Shown piece after piece: positions 8,590-17,968 of a stretch of 37,139 nucleotides of DNA. Location: positions 1 to 37,139 of the forward strand of contig NTKQ01000007.1 in NCBI GenBank assembly GCA_002457075.1, given 5' to 3'. The notes beneath the pieces were generated by a model. That model ran no database searches and was not told where the DNA came from. It was given only the letters and a program-made list of their open reading frames with translations. This DNA is from Cryomorphaceae bacterium MED-G11. Its GTDB lineage: Bacteria; Bacteroidota; Bacteroidia; Flavobacteriales; Flavobacteriaceae. The translations under genes were made by a program, and so were the position numbers. Each line of letters begins with the position of its first letter. Within the stretch, counting starts at the first letter, position 1.

Positions 8590-9978
8590 TCATATTACTC
8601 TACCGGGATTTAATATATTTTTCGGATCTATTGATTTTTTAATTAACCTCATAAGATCTATTTCGTCCTCACTTCTACTTTTAATTAAATACTTCTTCTT
8701 ATCAAGTCCAATTCCATGTTCAGCAGATATAGAACCATCTACAAGCTTTGTATTGTTATATATTATATCATTTATTTTTGATTTCAAAACATCGTCATCA
8801 GAGTCTTTTCCAATTATAAAATGAATATTTCCATCTGCTACATGTCCAAATGGATAAATTGTTTTTACACCTTCACAATCTTTAAGTTCTTTAGAGATCT
8901 TATCGATAACCTTACCTATAAGGGCCACTGGTATACTAATATCAAATTGTTGATCAAAGTCTCTTTCATCTGCTAATACGGCAACATCTTCTCTAATTCC
9001 CCAAATATTTACTTGCTCCTTATCATCTTTCCCAATCACAGCATCATCTATAACTCCTTTATTGATAGAGTCAAGAACTACACTCTCAAAAAGATTATAA
9101 TCATTTTCAAAATCACCACCCATATATTCTATAAAAACATAATATTTAAAATTATCTGGCAGATATTTGTTATACAAAGTTTTATCATCAACCATTTTTT
9201 TGTAAGTGTCATTCCATAATAGCTCAAATCCAGTTAAACTCGAGGAAATTTTATCTTCCATAATTTTAAGAAGATCTAATACACTTTGATAATTATTAGT
9301 AACTGCAAGAGAAGTATACCTAGTTTTTGGTAATCTATATAACCTTAGCACTACTTTAGTTACAATTCCTAATGTTCCCTCAGAACCAATAAATAACTGT
9401 TTTAAATCATATCCAGAATTATCTTTCATTAATTTTTTAAGAGATGAAATTATAGTTCCATCAGGAAGAACTACCTCGATACCCATAACTAAATTTCTAG
9501 TCATGCCATATTTAAAAACTCTTAAACCTCCAGCATTGGTAGATATTGCTCCTCCAATTTGAGCTGAACCTCTTGCGCCAAAATTAAGAGGTAAAAGAAG
9601 ATCTTTGTCTTTAACAGCATCAATAATATTCTCAATTATAGCTCCAGACTCACATGTAATAGTTTTTCCTTGTTCGTCAATCTCAATTATCTTATTCATT
9701 CTTTCTAAAGAAATCACTACTTGACTTTTATTTGAGATTGTTGAACCAACAAGATTTGTAAGGCCACCGTGGATAATAATTTCTTGATTATTTTCATTAC
9801 AAATTTTTACTATCGAGGATATTTCTTCAGAAGATTTTGGTAATAGCAGACATAATGATTCTAATGAAATATCTGTTTTCCAAATATGATAAAATCTTGA
9901 TTTGAGTTCATCACCTGAAAGAATAGATGAGGGATCAAGTATTTCTGCAAATAAGTTAATTATATTGTTTTTTGGCAT
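8590..9978 (-). CDS. FAD-linked D-2-hydroxyacid dehydrogenase, D2HGDH/GlcD-like
   Basis: The 462-residue flavoprotein is a VAO/PCMH-fold oxidase. Its FAD-binding domain has IIHGGLTNLVG (about 68-78), NFGARGSAQIGGAISTNAGG (132-151) and KQLFIGSEGTLGIVT (193-207). The C-terminal FAD-oxidase domain has GHVADGNIH (His379, His386) and AEHGIG (Glu420), which correspond to the metal and substrate residues in D-2-hydroxyglutarate dehydrogenases. The block GYDLKQLFIGSEGTLG and the SRFYHIWKTD segment fit D2HGDH-like enzymes somewhat better than glycolate oxidase GlcD. The expected reaction is oxidation of a D-2-hydroxyacid (2-hydroxyglutarate or lactate) to the 2-oxoacid. It is the first gene of the minus-strand run and divergent from the thioredoxin-fold lipoprotein across 60 bp. 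Confidence 0.85.
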   Translation of the reverse strand: MPKNNIINLFAEILDPSSILSGDELKSRFYHIWKTDISLESLCLLLPKSSEEISSIVKICNENNQEIIIHGGLTNLVGSTISNKSQVVISLERMNKIIEIDEQGKTITCESGAIIENIIDAVKDKDLLLPLNFGARGSAQIGGAISTNAGGLRVFKYGMTRNLVMGIEVVLPDGTIISSLKKLMKDNSGYDLKQLFIGSEGTLGIVTKVVLRLYRLPKTRYTSLAVTNNYQSVLDLLKIMEDKISSSLTGFELLWNDTYKKMVDDKTLYNKYLPDNFKYYVFIEYMGGDFENDYNLFESVVLDSINKGVIDDAVIGKDDKEQVNIWGIREDVAVLADERDFDQQFDISIPVALIGKVIDKISKELKDCEGVKTIYPFGHVADGNIHFIIGKDSDDDVLKSKINDIIYNNTKLVDGSISAEHGIGLDKKKYLIKSRSEDEIDLMRLIKKSIDPKNILNPGRVI

Positions 9979-9988
9979 TTGACCTTAA

Positions 9989-9998
9989 CAAAAAGTTA
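9989..9998 (-). promoter_or_regulatory. Possible -7-like element for the minus-strand operon
   Basis: On the minus strand TAACTTTTTG lies 10 bases before the ATG of the FAD dehydrogenase. It resembles TAnnTTTG with extra T residues, so it is not an exact match. Position in the 60-bp divergent gap is the main support; this gap must hold the operon promoter unless the promoter lies within the neighbouring gene. Confidence 0.25.
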
Positions 9999-10023
9999 AC
10001 TAAAGATATTAAATATAAAAAAC

Positions 10024-10031
10024 TAAATTTG
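10024..10031 (+). promoter_or_regulatory. -7 element for the thioredoxin-fold lipoprotein gene
   Basis: TAAATTTG is an exact TAnnTTTG match ending 7 bases before the ATG at 10039, which predicts a leader of only a few bases. No convincing TTG -33 box is present at 17-23 bp upstream. Confidence 0.5.
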
Positions 10032-10038
10032 CTGAGTA

Positions 10039-11163
10039 ATGAAAAAAATATTTAGATTTTTACCCTTTGTATTATTCCTGATTTTATCATCATGTGGTAG
10101 CGATAATAGCTACACTCTAAATGGTAATATAGATATCGAAGATGGTACTAATATTTACATTCTTCAAGCTGATCAAAACAATCAACCATATATTAAAGAC
10201 TCTACATCAGTTAAATCTGGTCAGTTTAACTTTAAAGGTATGTCAGCAACTCCTCAAATAAGTTACATGCAGGTTGAAGGTGTTAATGGATATGTTCTAA
10301 CAATTTTAGAAAATGGAACAATCAATGCAGACATTTATAAGGATAGCATAACTAAATCTAAAGTTTTTGGAACTAAATCAAATGATGACTTTATTAAATA
10401 TAAATCAGAAACTAAAGTATTAGTTGATGATATGAATAGTATTTCTTTTGCAGCTCAAGATGCTATAATGAATGGTGATCTAGAGACTGCATCTGAATTA
10501 GAAAAGGATTACAATAAAATACAACAAGAAGTTCTTCTATATGAATGGGGTTTTATTACAGATAATCTAGACTCATACATGTCTGGACTTCTTCTAGAGG
10601 TATTTATGGTTGAAAATAAAGTAAATAAAGATTCTATAATAGATGTTTATGAAAGTCTCTCAAACAGAATCAAAGTAAGTGATGTAGGTAAGAACATTGC
10701 TGATCTTCTAGTTCAATACTCTGATCCTATTGAAGTTGGTGAATTAGCTCCTGATTTTACTGGACCTAGTTTAACTGGATCTAATGTTACCTTAAGCGAA
10801 GAAGTATCAAAACATTCTGTAACATTACTAGACTTTTGGGCAGCTTGGTGTAGACCATGTAGAGTTGAAAACCCAAACTTAGTTAGATTATACAAATCTT
10901 ATAAAGACTCTGGATTCAATATTATAGGGGTATCTCTTGATAGAACTCAAGAACAATGGGAACAAGCTATTGAGGATGACAACCTACCCTGGACTCAAAT
11001 TTCAAATTTAAACTTCTGGAATGACCCAATAGCAAGGAGATATAGTATTAGAGCTATCCCTCAATCATACTTAATAAACAATGAAGGTTTAGTAATAGGC
11101 AAAAACTTAAAAGGTAACGATCTCGAAGAAAAAATTAAATTTGCATTATCATTAAACGATTGA
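10039..11163 (+). CDS. Thioredoxin-fold lipoprotein (TlpA/ResA-like) with DUF4369-like N-terminal domain
   Basis: The 374-residue product begins with a lipoprotein signal peptide ending ILSSC (lipidated Cys at about residue 19). A DUF4369-like beta domain follows (about 25-125), then a helical linker (about 130-230), and a C-terminal AhpC/Redoxin-type thioredoxin domain (about 235-374). The domain has the CxxC active site WCRPC (Cys271, Cys274) and the cis-Pro loop RAIPQSYL (Pro341). This arrangement is typical of Bacteroidota periplasmic thiol-disulfide reductases thought to act on cytochrome or other envelope thiols; the exact client is unknown. The protein should be anchored in the membrane facing the periplasm. 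The acyltransferase gene follows after 3 bp. Confidence 0.9.
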   Translation: MKKIFRFLPFVLFLILSSCGSDNSYTLNGNIDIEDGTNIYILQADQNNQPYIKDSTSVKSGQFNFKGMSATPQISYMQVEGVNGYVLTILENGTINADIYKDSITKSKVFGTKSNDDFIKYKSETKVLVDDMNSISFAAQDAIMNGDLETASELEKDYNKIQQEVLLYEWGFITDNLDSYMSGLLLEVFMVENKVNKDSIIDVYESLSNRIKVSDVGKNIADLLVQYSDPIEVGELAPDFTGPSLTGSNVTLSEEVSKHSVTLLDFWAAWCRPCRVENPNLVRLYKSYKDSGFNIIGVSLDRTQEQWEQAIEDDNLPWTQISNLNFWNDPIARRYSIRAIPQSYLINNEGLVIGKNLKGNDLEEKIKFALSLND

Positions 11164-11166
11164 TAG

Positions 11167-12030
11167 TTGCATTTATTAACCTATTTATTATCATTTCCCT
11201 TAATTAAATTCATTTCTTTACTCCCTTTTGGAATAATTTATAAGGTTTCCGATTTCATTTCATTTCTTCTTCACAAAGTATTTAAATATAGATTAAAGAC
11301 TGTTAAGAGAAATTTGAGTCTTGCTTTTCCTAATAAAACATCGAAAGAGTTAGACGATATTGAAAAAAAATTCTACGCTCATTTTGCTGACATTAGTATT
11401 GAGAGCATAAAAGCATATGGAATGAATGAAGCGCAGATGAAAGAAAGATATACTTATGATAATATTGAGGTATTAAAAAATATTCAGAAAAAGAATAAAA
11501 ATATTATTCTTATTTGCGGACATTATTCAAACTTCGAATGGCTGCTTTCCATTGGATATAAAACGAAAGGTAATGGATATGGTATATATACACCTATGTC
11601 AAATAAGTACTTTGAAAGATTATTCAAAAAAATAAGAAGAAAGCACAAAGCATTTCTTGTTTCAAGGTATCATATTAAAGAATTTATGAAGAATTTAGAT
11701 ATCGACAAATACCACTTATTTGGTTTTGCCGCTGATCAATCACCAAGAAAAGTTGGAAAGTCATATATAAATAAATTTCTTGGTCAAAAAGTTCCAATAT
11801 TTACAGGTGCAGAAAGGTTTTCTAAGGATTATAATCTTGCTGTTGTTTTTGCTGATATAACAAGAACTAATCGTGGATTTTATAAAACAAAATTTATTGA
11901 AATAATTGATCAAAAGGAGACTGAATATAGTATTACCAATCAGTTTTTAAGTTTACTCGAAAAACAAATACATAAGGATCCTTCTCAGTATTTTTGGACT
12001 CACAATAGGTTCAAACACCTAATTACTTAA
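11167..12030 (+). CDS. Lysophospholipid acyltransferase, LpxL/HtrB-like (lipid A late acyltransferase family)
   Basis: The 287-residue protein has an N-terminal hydrophobic anchor (about 1-38), the acyltransferase HX4E catalytic motif as HYSNFE (His119, Glu124), and a later ADQSPRK segment typical of LpxL/LpxM-family enzymes in Bacteroidota. The role is transfer of an acyl chain to a lipid A precursor or related envelope lipid at the inner membrane. The start must be TTG at 11167: an in-frame stop (TAG at 11164) lies directly before it and no ATG precedes the conserved N-terminus. It follows the thioredoxin-fold lipoprotein by 3 bp. Its last 12 bases overlap the end of glmM on the other strand. 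Confidence 0.85.
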   Translation: MHLLTYLLSFPLIKFISLLPFGIIYKVSDFISFLLHKVFKYRLKTVKRNLSLAFPNKTSKELDDIEKKFYAHFADISIESIKAYGMNEAQMKERYTYDNIEVLKNIQKKNKNIILICGHYSNFEWLLSIGYKTKGNGYGIYTPMSNKYFERLFKKIRRKHKAFLVSRYHIKEFMKNLDIDKYHLFGFAADQSPRKVGKSYINKFLGQKVPIFTGAERFSKDYNLAVVFADITRTNRGFYKTKFIEIIDQKETEYSITNQFLSLLEKQIHKDPSQYFWTHNRFKHLIT

Positions 12031-13407
12031 GGATTTTATCTCTTTTTCAATTTTTAAAGCTAAACTATCTGCTTGTTTTTGATCATTTGATTCTGAAAAA
12101 ATTCTAACTATTGGTTCAGTATTTGATTTTCTCATGTGAACCCAACCATTAGGAAAGTCAATCCTAACTCCATCATCAGTGTTTGGATTTAAATCTGAAT
12201 ATCTATTTACGATTTCTTTAAAGATATTATCTATAACGTTATTGTCCTTTAAAGAAACTTTAAGCTTTTTCATGAAATACTCTGGGTAATCATTTTTAAG
12301 TGCTGATACTTTACATTTTTTGTTCACAAGTAATCCAAGAAAAAGGGCAATTCCAACTAGTGCATCTCTTCCATAATGTAATTCTGGATAAATTATTCCA
12401 CCTCCTCCTTCTCCTCCAACAACCGAGTTTATTTCTTTCATTTTCTTAACTACATTCATTTCTCCAACTGGAGTAACATGATAGTCTGAATTATAAGATT
12501 TTGTAAGATCTTTTAATGCATTGGATGAAGAAAGTGTTGAAACAGTATCCCCATTATTAACAGAAAGAACAAAATCTGAACAAAAAACCTGAGTATATTC
12601 TTCACCTAGAATTTTTCCGTTTTCATCAAAAAAAACAAGACGATCAACATCTGGATCAACAGCTACACCGAAATCGGCATTAGTCATAGTTATTTCTTCA
12701 CTTAATCCTCTTAGGTTTTCTGATAGTGGTTCAGGAGTGTGGTTAAAAACACCTTCTATTTCTGCATTTATAATCTTATATCTAATATTTAATTTCTTAA
12801 AAAGTATAGGTAACGCTATTGAACCAGTCGAATTGATTGCATCTGCTACTACAAATAGATTTAGTTCCTTTATTTTTTTAAGTGGTAAAATATCTAGATT
12901 AATAATTCCTTCTATATGATCATCAATAAGGTTAGTATATTTAGTTACCTCACCCAAAGATTCGTTTGCTATGAAATTATGATCTTTAGATTCAGAATAT
13001 TCTATAAGTTTTTCTACATCCTCTTTTGATAAAAACTCACCATCAGAATTGAAAAACTTTAATCCATTATATTCTTCTGGATTATGACTTGCAGTTATCA
13101 TTAATCCAGCAACAGATTCATTATTTAGAACCCCCCAACATAAAGTTGGCGTTGTTGAAAGACCTGTGTCAATAACATTAATACCCATAGAAGCAAAGAC
13201 TGAATTTACTAGGGTTTGTATTAACTCTCCTGATTTTCTACCATCCCTTCCTGTCATTACAGTTAAATTGGATGAAGTTGGATTATTTTCTTTTATTAAT
13301 CTTGAAAAAGCTGCTATAGATGAGACAATATCTATAGGGGTTAAATTATCATTTTTTTGACCTCCAATAGTTCCTCGAAAACCCGATATATTTTTTATTA
13401 AAGTCAT
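12019..13407 (-). CDS. glmM: Phosphoglucosamine mutase
   Basis: The enzyme interconverts glucosamine-6-phosphate and glucosamine-1-phosphate on the way to UDP-GlcNAc for peptidoglycan and lipid A. The 462-residue protein is an alpha-D-phosphohexomutase. It has the phosphoserine loop TASHNP (Ser107), the metal loop DPDVDR (Asp251, Asp253, Asp255), the sugar-binding GGEGGGG (331-337) and the C-terminal phosphate-binding RKSNTEP. GlmM is the best fit because of the opening ISGFRGTIGG and the compact length, although a Bacteroidota phosphomannomutase/phosphoglucomutase assignment cannot be excluded by eye. A candidate -7 sequence TACATTTC lies only 2 bases before the ATG (minus strand, 13417-13410). 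The gene is divergent from the gamma-glutamyltransferase gene across 44 bp. Confidence 0.87.
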   Translation of the reverse strand: MTLIKNISGFRGTIGGQKNDNLTPIDIVSSIAAFSRLIKENNPTSSNLTVMTGRDGRKSGELIQTLVNSVFASMGINVIDTGLSTTPTLCWGVLNNESVAGLMITASHNPEEYNGLKFFNSDGEFLSKEDVEKLIEYSESKDHNFIANESLGEVTKYTNLIDDHIEGIINLDILPLKKIKELNLFVVADAINSTGSIALPILFKKLNIRYKIINAEIEGVFNHTPEPLSENLRGLSEEITMTNADFGVAVDPDVDRLVFFDENGKILGEEYTQVFCSDFVLSVNNGDTVSTLSSSNALKDLTKSYNSDYHVTPVGEMNVVKKMKEINSVVGGEGGGGIIYPELHYGRDALVGIALFLGLLVNKKCKVSALKNDYPEYFMKKLKVSLKDNNVIDNIFKEIVNRYSDLNPNTDDGVRIDFPNGWVHMRKSNTEPIVRIFSESNDQKQADSLALKIEKEIKSLSN

Positions 13408-13451
13408 ATGAAATGTAAATATATAAATTGTAAATTACACGAAATTTTATT

Positions 13452-15140
13452 ATGAAAAATATTATTCTAATTGTTTTCTCTTTTTTCGTTTTTAGCTGTG
13501 CTGAAGTTTATCAACCAGCTGTTGTCTCAGCTAGAAAAGAAGCAACTCAAATAGGGTTAGAAATAATGAAAAAAGGTGGTAATGCATATGACGCTATGAT
13601 TGCAACACATCTCGCACTTGCTGTTGTTCATCCTACTGCCGGAAATATTGGAGGTGGTGGGTTTTTTGTATACAAAGATCAAGATGGTACAAGCGGAACC
13701 TTAGATTTTAGGGAGATGGCTCCAGGAAATGCATTTAAAGATATGTATCTTGATAAAAATGGCAATGTTATACCTGATATGAGTACGCTTGGTGGAGCTG
13801 CTGTAGGGGTTCCAGGTTCAATTTCTGCAATTTTTGAAATACATTCTAAATTTGGATCTTTACCAATTGAAGAACTTTTTAAACCTGCTATTGATCTTTC
13901 TGAAAATGGATATGTTGTTACAGAGAAACAATCAAACTCATTAACAGGAAAGCTAGAAGATTTTATAAAGATTAACGGTGATAAATCTCTTTACTCTAAA
14001 AGATACTTCGAAGGAGATACTATCATAAACATAAAGTTTGCTGAAACACTTAAAAAGATTTCAGAATTTGGTCCAAAAGCTTTTTACGAAGGAGAAATAG
14101 CTGAAATGATAGTTAGTGATGTTAAAAAATCCGGTGGTATAATGACTATCGATGATTTAAAAAATTATAAATCAGTTTGGAGAGACCCTGTTAAATTTAA
14201 ATATAAAGATCTTGAGATCATATCAATGTCTCTGCCTTCAAGTGGTGGTATACTAATTGGTCAAATGCTTAAATCAATTGAAGATTATGACATTAAAAGT
14301 TTTGGACATAATTCTGTTGAGGCTATTCAATTAATGGTGGAATTAGAAAGAAGGGCATATGCAGACAGAAGTCATTTTATGGGTGACCCTGATTTTATGA
14401 ACCTTCCTGTTTATGAGCTTATTGATAAAAAATATGTGAACGATAGAATGAAAAACTTTTCTTGGGATAAAGCTACTCCCTCTTCTGAAGTAAAACATGG
14501 AAATATAATAATCAATGAAAGTGATGAAACTACACACTATTCAATAATAGATAAATATGGAAATTCTGTATCTGTAACTACTACTTTAAATAATAGTTAT
14601 GGCTCTAAAGTATTTGTTGAAGAAGGAGGTTTTTTCTTAAATAATGAAATGGATGATTTTAGTTCAAAACCTGGATATCCTAATTTTTATGGACTAATTG
14701 GAAGTGAGGCAAACTCTATTAAAGCAGGAAAAAGAATGCTAAGTTCAATGACTCCAACAATTGTTTTAAAAGACAATAAACCCTCATTAATAGTTGGAAC
14801 TCCAGGTGGATCTACAATTATAACATCTGTGCTTCAAACAATACTAAATGTATACGAATTTGATATGGATATTCAGGATGCAGTAAACGCTCCAAGATTC
14901 CATCATCAGTGGTTACCTGACGTAGTAATTTTTGAAGAAGGGAGTTTAGATAAAGTAAAAGACTCCATATTAAAATCTAAAAACTATTTTGTTATTTCAC
15001 TACCTATTCAAATGGAAACAGGTGGAATGTCTCCAAGGTCATCAATTGGTGCAGTAGATGCTATATATGTAGATGATAAAGGAAATGTTTCTACTGGTGC
15101 TGATTTTAGAGGAGATGATTATGGTGAAATTTTAAAATAA
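13452..15140 (+). CDS. ggt: Gamma-glutamyltransferase, lipoprotein form
   Basis: This N-terminal-nucleophile enzyme hydrolyses or transfers the gamma-glutamyl group of glutathione and similar peptides. The 562-residue precursor has a lipoprotein signal ending VFSC (Cys16), so it is probably membrane-anchored rather than free in the periplasm as in E. coli. The large-subunit part carries GGNAYDAMIA and GNIGGGGFFVY. Autoprocessing should cut before Thr360 in DETTHYS. The small subunit has NNEMDDFSSKPG, the oxyanion/substrate motif MLSSMTPT, GTPGGSTIITSV and NAPRFHHQWLPD, all as in E. coli GGT. Length and motifs are complete. The uvrA start lies 5 bp after its stop, so the genes probably share a transcript. 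Confidence 0.95.
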   Translation: MKNIILIVFSFFVFSCAEVYQPAVVSARKEATQIGLEIMKKGGNAYDAMIATHLALAVVHPTAGNIGGGGFFVYKDQDGTSGTLDFREMAPGNAFKDMYLDKNGNVIPDMSTLGGAAVGVPGSISAIFEIHSKFGSLPIEELFKPAIDLSENGYVVTEKQSNSLTGKLEDFIKINGDKSLYSKRYFEGDTIINIKFAETLKKISEFGPKAFYEGEIAEMIVSDVKKSGGIMTIDDLKNYKSVWRDPVKFKYKDLEIISMSLPSSGGILIGQMLKSIEDYDIKSFGHNSVEAIQLMVELERRAYADRSHFMGDPDFMNLPVYELIDKKYVNDRMKNFSWDKATPSSEVKHGNIIINESDETTHYSIIDKYGNSVSVTTTLNNSYGSKVFVEEGGFFLNNEMDDFSSKPGYPNFYGLIGSEANSIKAGKRMLSSMTPTIVLKDNKPSLIVGTPGGSTIITSVLQTILNVYEFDMDIQDAVNAPRFHHQWLPDVVIFEEGSLDKVKDSILKSKNYFVISLPIQMETGGMSPRSSIGAVDAIYVDDKGNVSTGADFRGDDYGEILK

Positions 15141-15145
15141 ATTAA

Positions 15146-17968
15146 TTGAATAACACAATTCAAATTGAGGGAGCAAAAGTTCATAATCTTAGAAATCTTG
15201 ATTTAGAGATTCCTAGAGAAAAACTAGTTGTTATCACAGGTTTATCTGGTAGTGGTAAATCTTCGCTTGCATTTGATACAATTCATGCTGAAGGTCAAAG
15301 AAGATATATGGAGACATTCTCAGCATACATTAGACAATTTGTTGGAAACTACGAAAGACCAGATGTTGAAAAAATTGAAGGATTATCCCCAGTAATAGCA
15401 ATCGAACAAAAAACTACAAGTAAAAATCCTAGATCTACAGTTGGTACTGTTACTGATATCTACGACTTTATAAGACTCTTATACGCAAGAATCGGTGTTG
15501 CATACAGCCATAAATCAAATTTAAAAATGGTTAAAAACACTGATGAAGAAATAATTAAGTTAATATGCGAAAAGTTTCTAAATCAGAGGATAATTATTCT
15601 TGCACCTATTATTAGGTCTAGAAAAGGTCATTATAGAGATTTATTTGAGAATTTTACAAAACAGGGTTTCTCTAAAGTTATAGTCGATGGTGATATTGTT
15701 GATATCAAAAGAGGAATGAAGCTTGACAGATATAAAACCCATGACATAAGTCTGGTAGTTGATAATCTATCAGTAAAAGATGATTTTGAGTCAAAAAGAG
15801 TTCTCTCGGAATCAATCAAAATAGCAATGAAATATGGGAATGATACTATTTTTATTTTAGATTCAGATTCGGGTAAACCAGAATATTTTAGCAGGAACTT
15901 AATGTGTCCAGAATCAGGAATTTCTTATCCCAAGCCTGAACCCAATACTTTTTCTTTTAATTCTCCTAAAGGAATGTGTGAAAGTTGCAATGGTTTAGGA
16001 ACTGAATATGAGATAAATATGAAAAAATTAATTCCTGACACCTCAATTTCAATTAATAATGGTGGTATTTTACCTATAGGTAAAAAAGATAATTCATGGA
16101 TATATAAACAGATTGAATTAATATCTAAATACTATAATTTTTCACTGAGTGATCCAATAAAAAAAATACCAGAAGAAGGTCTAAATTTTATATTAAATGG
16201 TGGTAAAGAGAGTTTTGTAGTTAATTCAAAAGATTTAGGTGTAAAAAGACAGTATGAGATTGATTATATGGGAATCGAATCATTTATTCGTGATCAGATC
16301 AATAATAATGAATCAAAGAGCTTAAGAAGATGGGCACTTCAATTTGTTGATGTAAAAAATTGTAAATCTTGTTTTGGAAGTAGACTAAAAGTTGAGTCGA
16401 GGTCATTTAAAATAAATAATAAAAATATATTTGATTTAAGTGAAATGGACCTCTCTGAACTTAAAGAATGGTTTGAAAAATTAAATAAAAAATTGTCTGA
16501 AAAAGAAATTAAGATATCAGAGGAAATAACAAAAGAGATATTAATTCGAATACAGTTTTTAATTGATGTTGGACTTGAATATTTAACTCTTTCAAGATCA
16601 TCAAGATCATTATCAGGAGGAGAAGCACAAAGAGTAAGATTAGCAACTCAAGTAGGGTCTCAACTAGTAGGAGTGCTTTATATTTTAGATGAGCCAAGCA
16701 TTGGTTTACACCAAAAGGATAATTTAAAATTAATTGATTCTCTAAAGAAACTAAGAGACTCTGGAAATTCAGTTATTGTAGTTGAACACGATAAAGAAAT
16801 GATAATGAGCTCTGATCACATTATTGATTTAGGTCCATTTGCAGGAATAAATGGGGGTGACATAATTTATGAGGGATCTCCAGATAAGATTAAAAAAGCA
16901 AAAACAATTACTGCAGATTATTTAAATGATGTTAAAAAAATTGAAATACCTAAAAAAATTAGATCTGGTAATGGAAATCAGATAAAGTTACATGGATGTA
17001 GAGGTAATAACCTAAAAAATATAAATGTTGAATTTCCTCTTGGAAAAATGATAGCTGTTACTGGAGTCTCGGGAAGTGGAAAATCTTCACTAATAAATGA
17101 GACATTATATCCAATTTTAAATTCAAAAATTTATAACTCTGTTAAATCTCCACTAGAATTTAAAAAAATTGATGGAGTTGAACATATTGATAAAGTTGTA
17201 GAAGTAAATCAACAACAAATCGGAAGAACACCAAGAAGTAATCCTGCCACATATACTGGTGTTTACAGTGAGATAAGAAAATTATTTTCAGATACAGTTG
17301 AAGCAAAAATTAGAGGATATAAACCTGGCAGGTTTAGCTTTAATGTTTCAGGTGGTAGATGTGAAAATTGTAAAGGAGGTGGGATGAGATTAATTGAAAT
17401 GAATTTCTTGCCAGATGTTTTCGTTGAGTGTGAGGTGTGTAATGGTAAAAGATTTAACAGAGAAACTCTAGAAGTAAGATATAAGGGTAAATCAATTGCA
17501 GATATTTTAGATATGAGTGTTTCAAAATCTTTAGATTTCTTTTCTTCTATCCCAAAAATATATAATAAATTAAAAGCCATAGAAAGTGTTGGATTGGGAT
17601 ATATTACCCTAGGTCAACCTTCTACAACATTATCTGGAGGAGAGTCTCAAAGGATAAAACTAGCCAGCGAGTTATCTAAAAAAGATACAGGTAAAACAAT
17701 TTATATTCTAGATGAACCGACTACAGGATTACACTTTGAAGATATTAGAGTTCTATTAGATGTTTTGAACCAACTCGTTGATAAAGGAAATACAATAATT
17801 ATTATAGAACATAATTTAGATGTAATAAAACAAGTTGACTACATAGTTGACATAGGACCCGAGGGAGGAAAGAAAGGTGGTGATTTAATTGATAGTGGGA
17901 GTCCAAAGGAAATAATTAATAACGATAAAGGTTACACGGCAAAGTTTCTGTCTAAAGAATTTTATTAA
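15146..17968 (+). CDS. uvrA: Excinuclease ABC subunit A
   Basis: UvrA is the damage-recognition ATPase of nucleotide excision repair. The 940-residue protein has two ABC modules: Walker [10 protein letters not shown] (about 32-40) with signature [12 protein letters not shown] and Walker [11 protein letters not shown]; then Walker [10 protein letters not shown] with signature [12 protein letters not shown] and [10 protein letters not shown]. The UvrB-binding region ([19 protein letters not shown]) is present. The second zinc finger is intact (CENC ... CEVC). The first finger is C254-P-E-S257 ... C278-x-x-C281, so one of the four usual cysteines is Ser. Translation starts with TTG at 15146, 5 bp after ggt; [17 protein letters not shown] aligns with normal UvrA starts. 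The stop overlaps the next ATG (TAATG). Confidence 0.97.
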   Translation: MNNTIQIEGAKVHNLRNLDLEIPREKLVVITGLSGSGKSSLAFDTIHAEGQRRYMETFSAYIRQFVGNYERPDVEKIEGLSPVIAIEQKTTSKNPRSTVGTVTDIYDFIRLLYARIGVAYSHKSNLKMVKNTDEEIIKLICEKFLNQRIIILAPIIRSRKGHYRDLFENFTKQGFSKVIVDGDIVDIKRGMKLDRYKTHDISLVVDNLSVKDDFESKRVLSESIKIAMKYGNDTIFILDSDSGKPEYFSRNLMCPESGISYPKPEPNTFSFNSPKGMCESCNGLGTEYEINMKKLIPDTSISINNGGILPIGKKDNSWIYKQIELISKYYNFSLSDPIKKIPEEGLNFILNGGKESFVVNSKDLGVKRQYEIDYMGIESFIRDQINNNESKSLRRWALQFVDVKNCKSCFGSRLKVESRSFKINNKNIFDLSEMDLSELKEWFEKLNKKLSEKEIKISEEITKEILIRIQFLIDVGLEYLTLSRSSRSLSGGEAQRVRLATQVGSQLVGVLYILDEPSIGLHQKDNLKLIDSLKKLRDSGNSVIVVEHDKEMIMSSDHIIDLGPFAGINGGDIIYEGSPDKIKKAKTITADYLNDVKKIEIPKKIRSGNGNQIKLHGCRGNNLKNINVEFPLGKMIAVTGVSGSGKSSLINETLYPILNSKIYNSVKSPLEFKKIDGVEHIDKVVEVNQQQIGRTPRSNPATYTGVYSEIRKLFSDTVEAKIRGYKPGRFSFNVSGGRCENCKGGGMRLIEMNFLPDVFVECEVCNGKRFNRETLEVRYKGKSIADILDMSVSKSLDFFSSIPKIYNKLKAIESVGLGYITLGQPSTTLSGGESQRIKLASELSKKDTGKTIYILDEPTTGLHFEDIRVLLDVLNQLVDKGNTIIIIEHNLDVIKQVDYIVDIGPEGGKKGGDLIDSGSPKEIINNDKGYTAKFLSKEFY

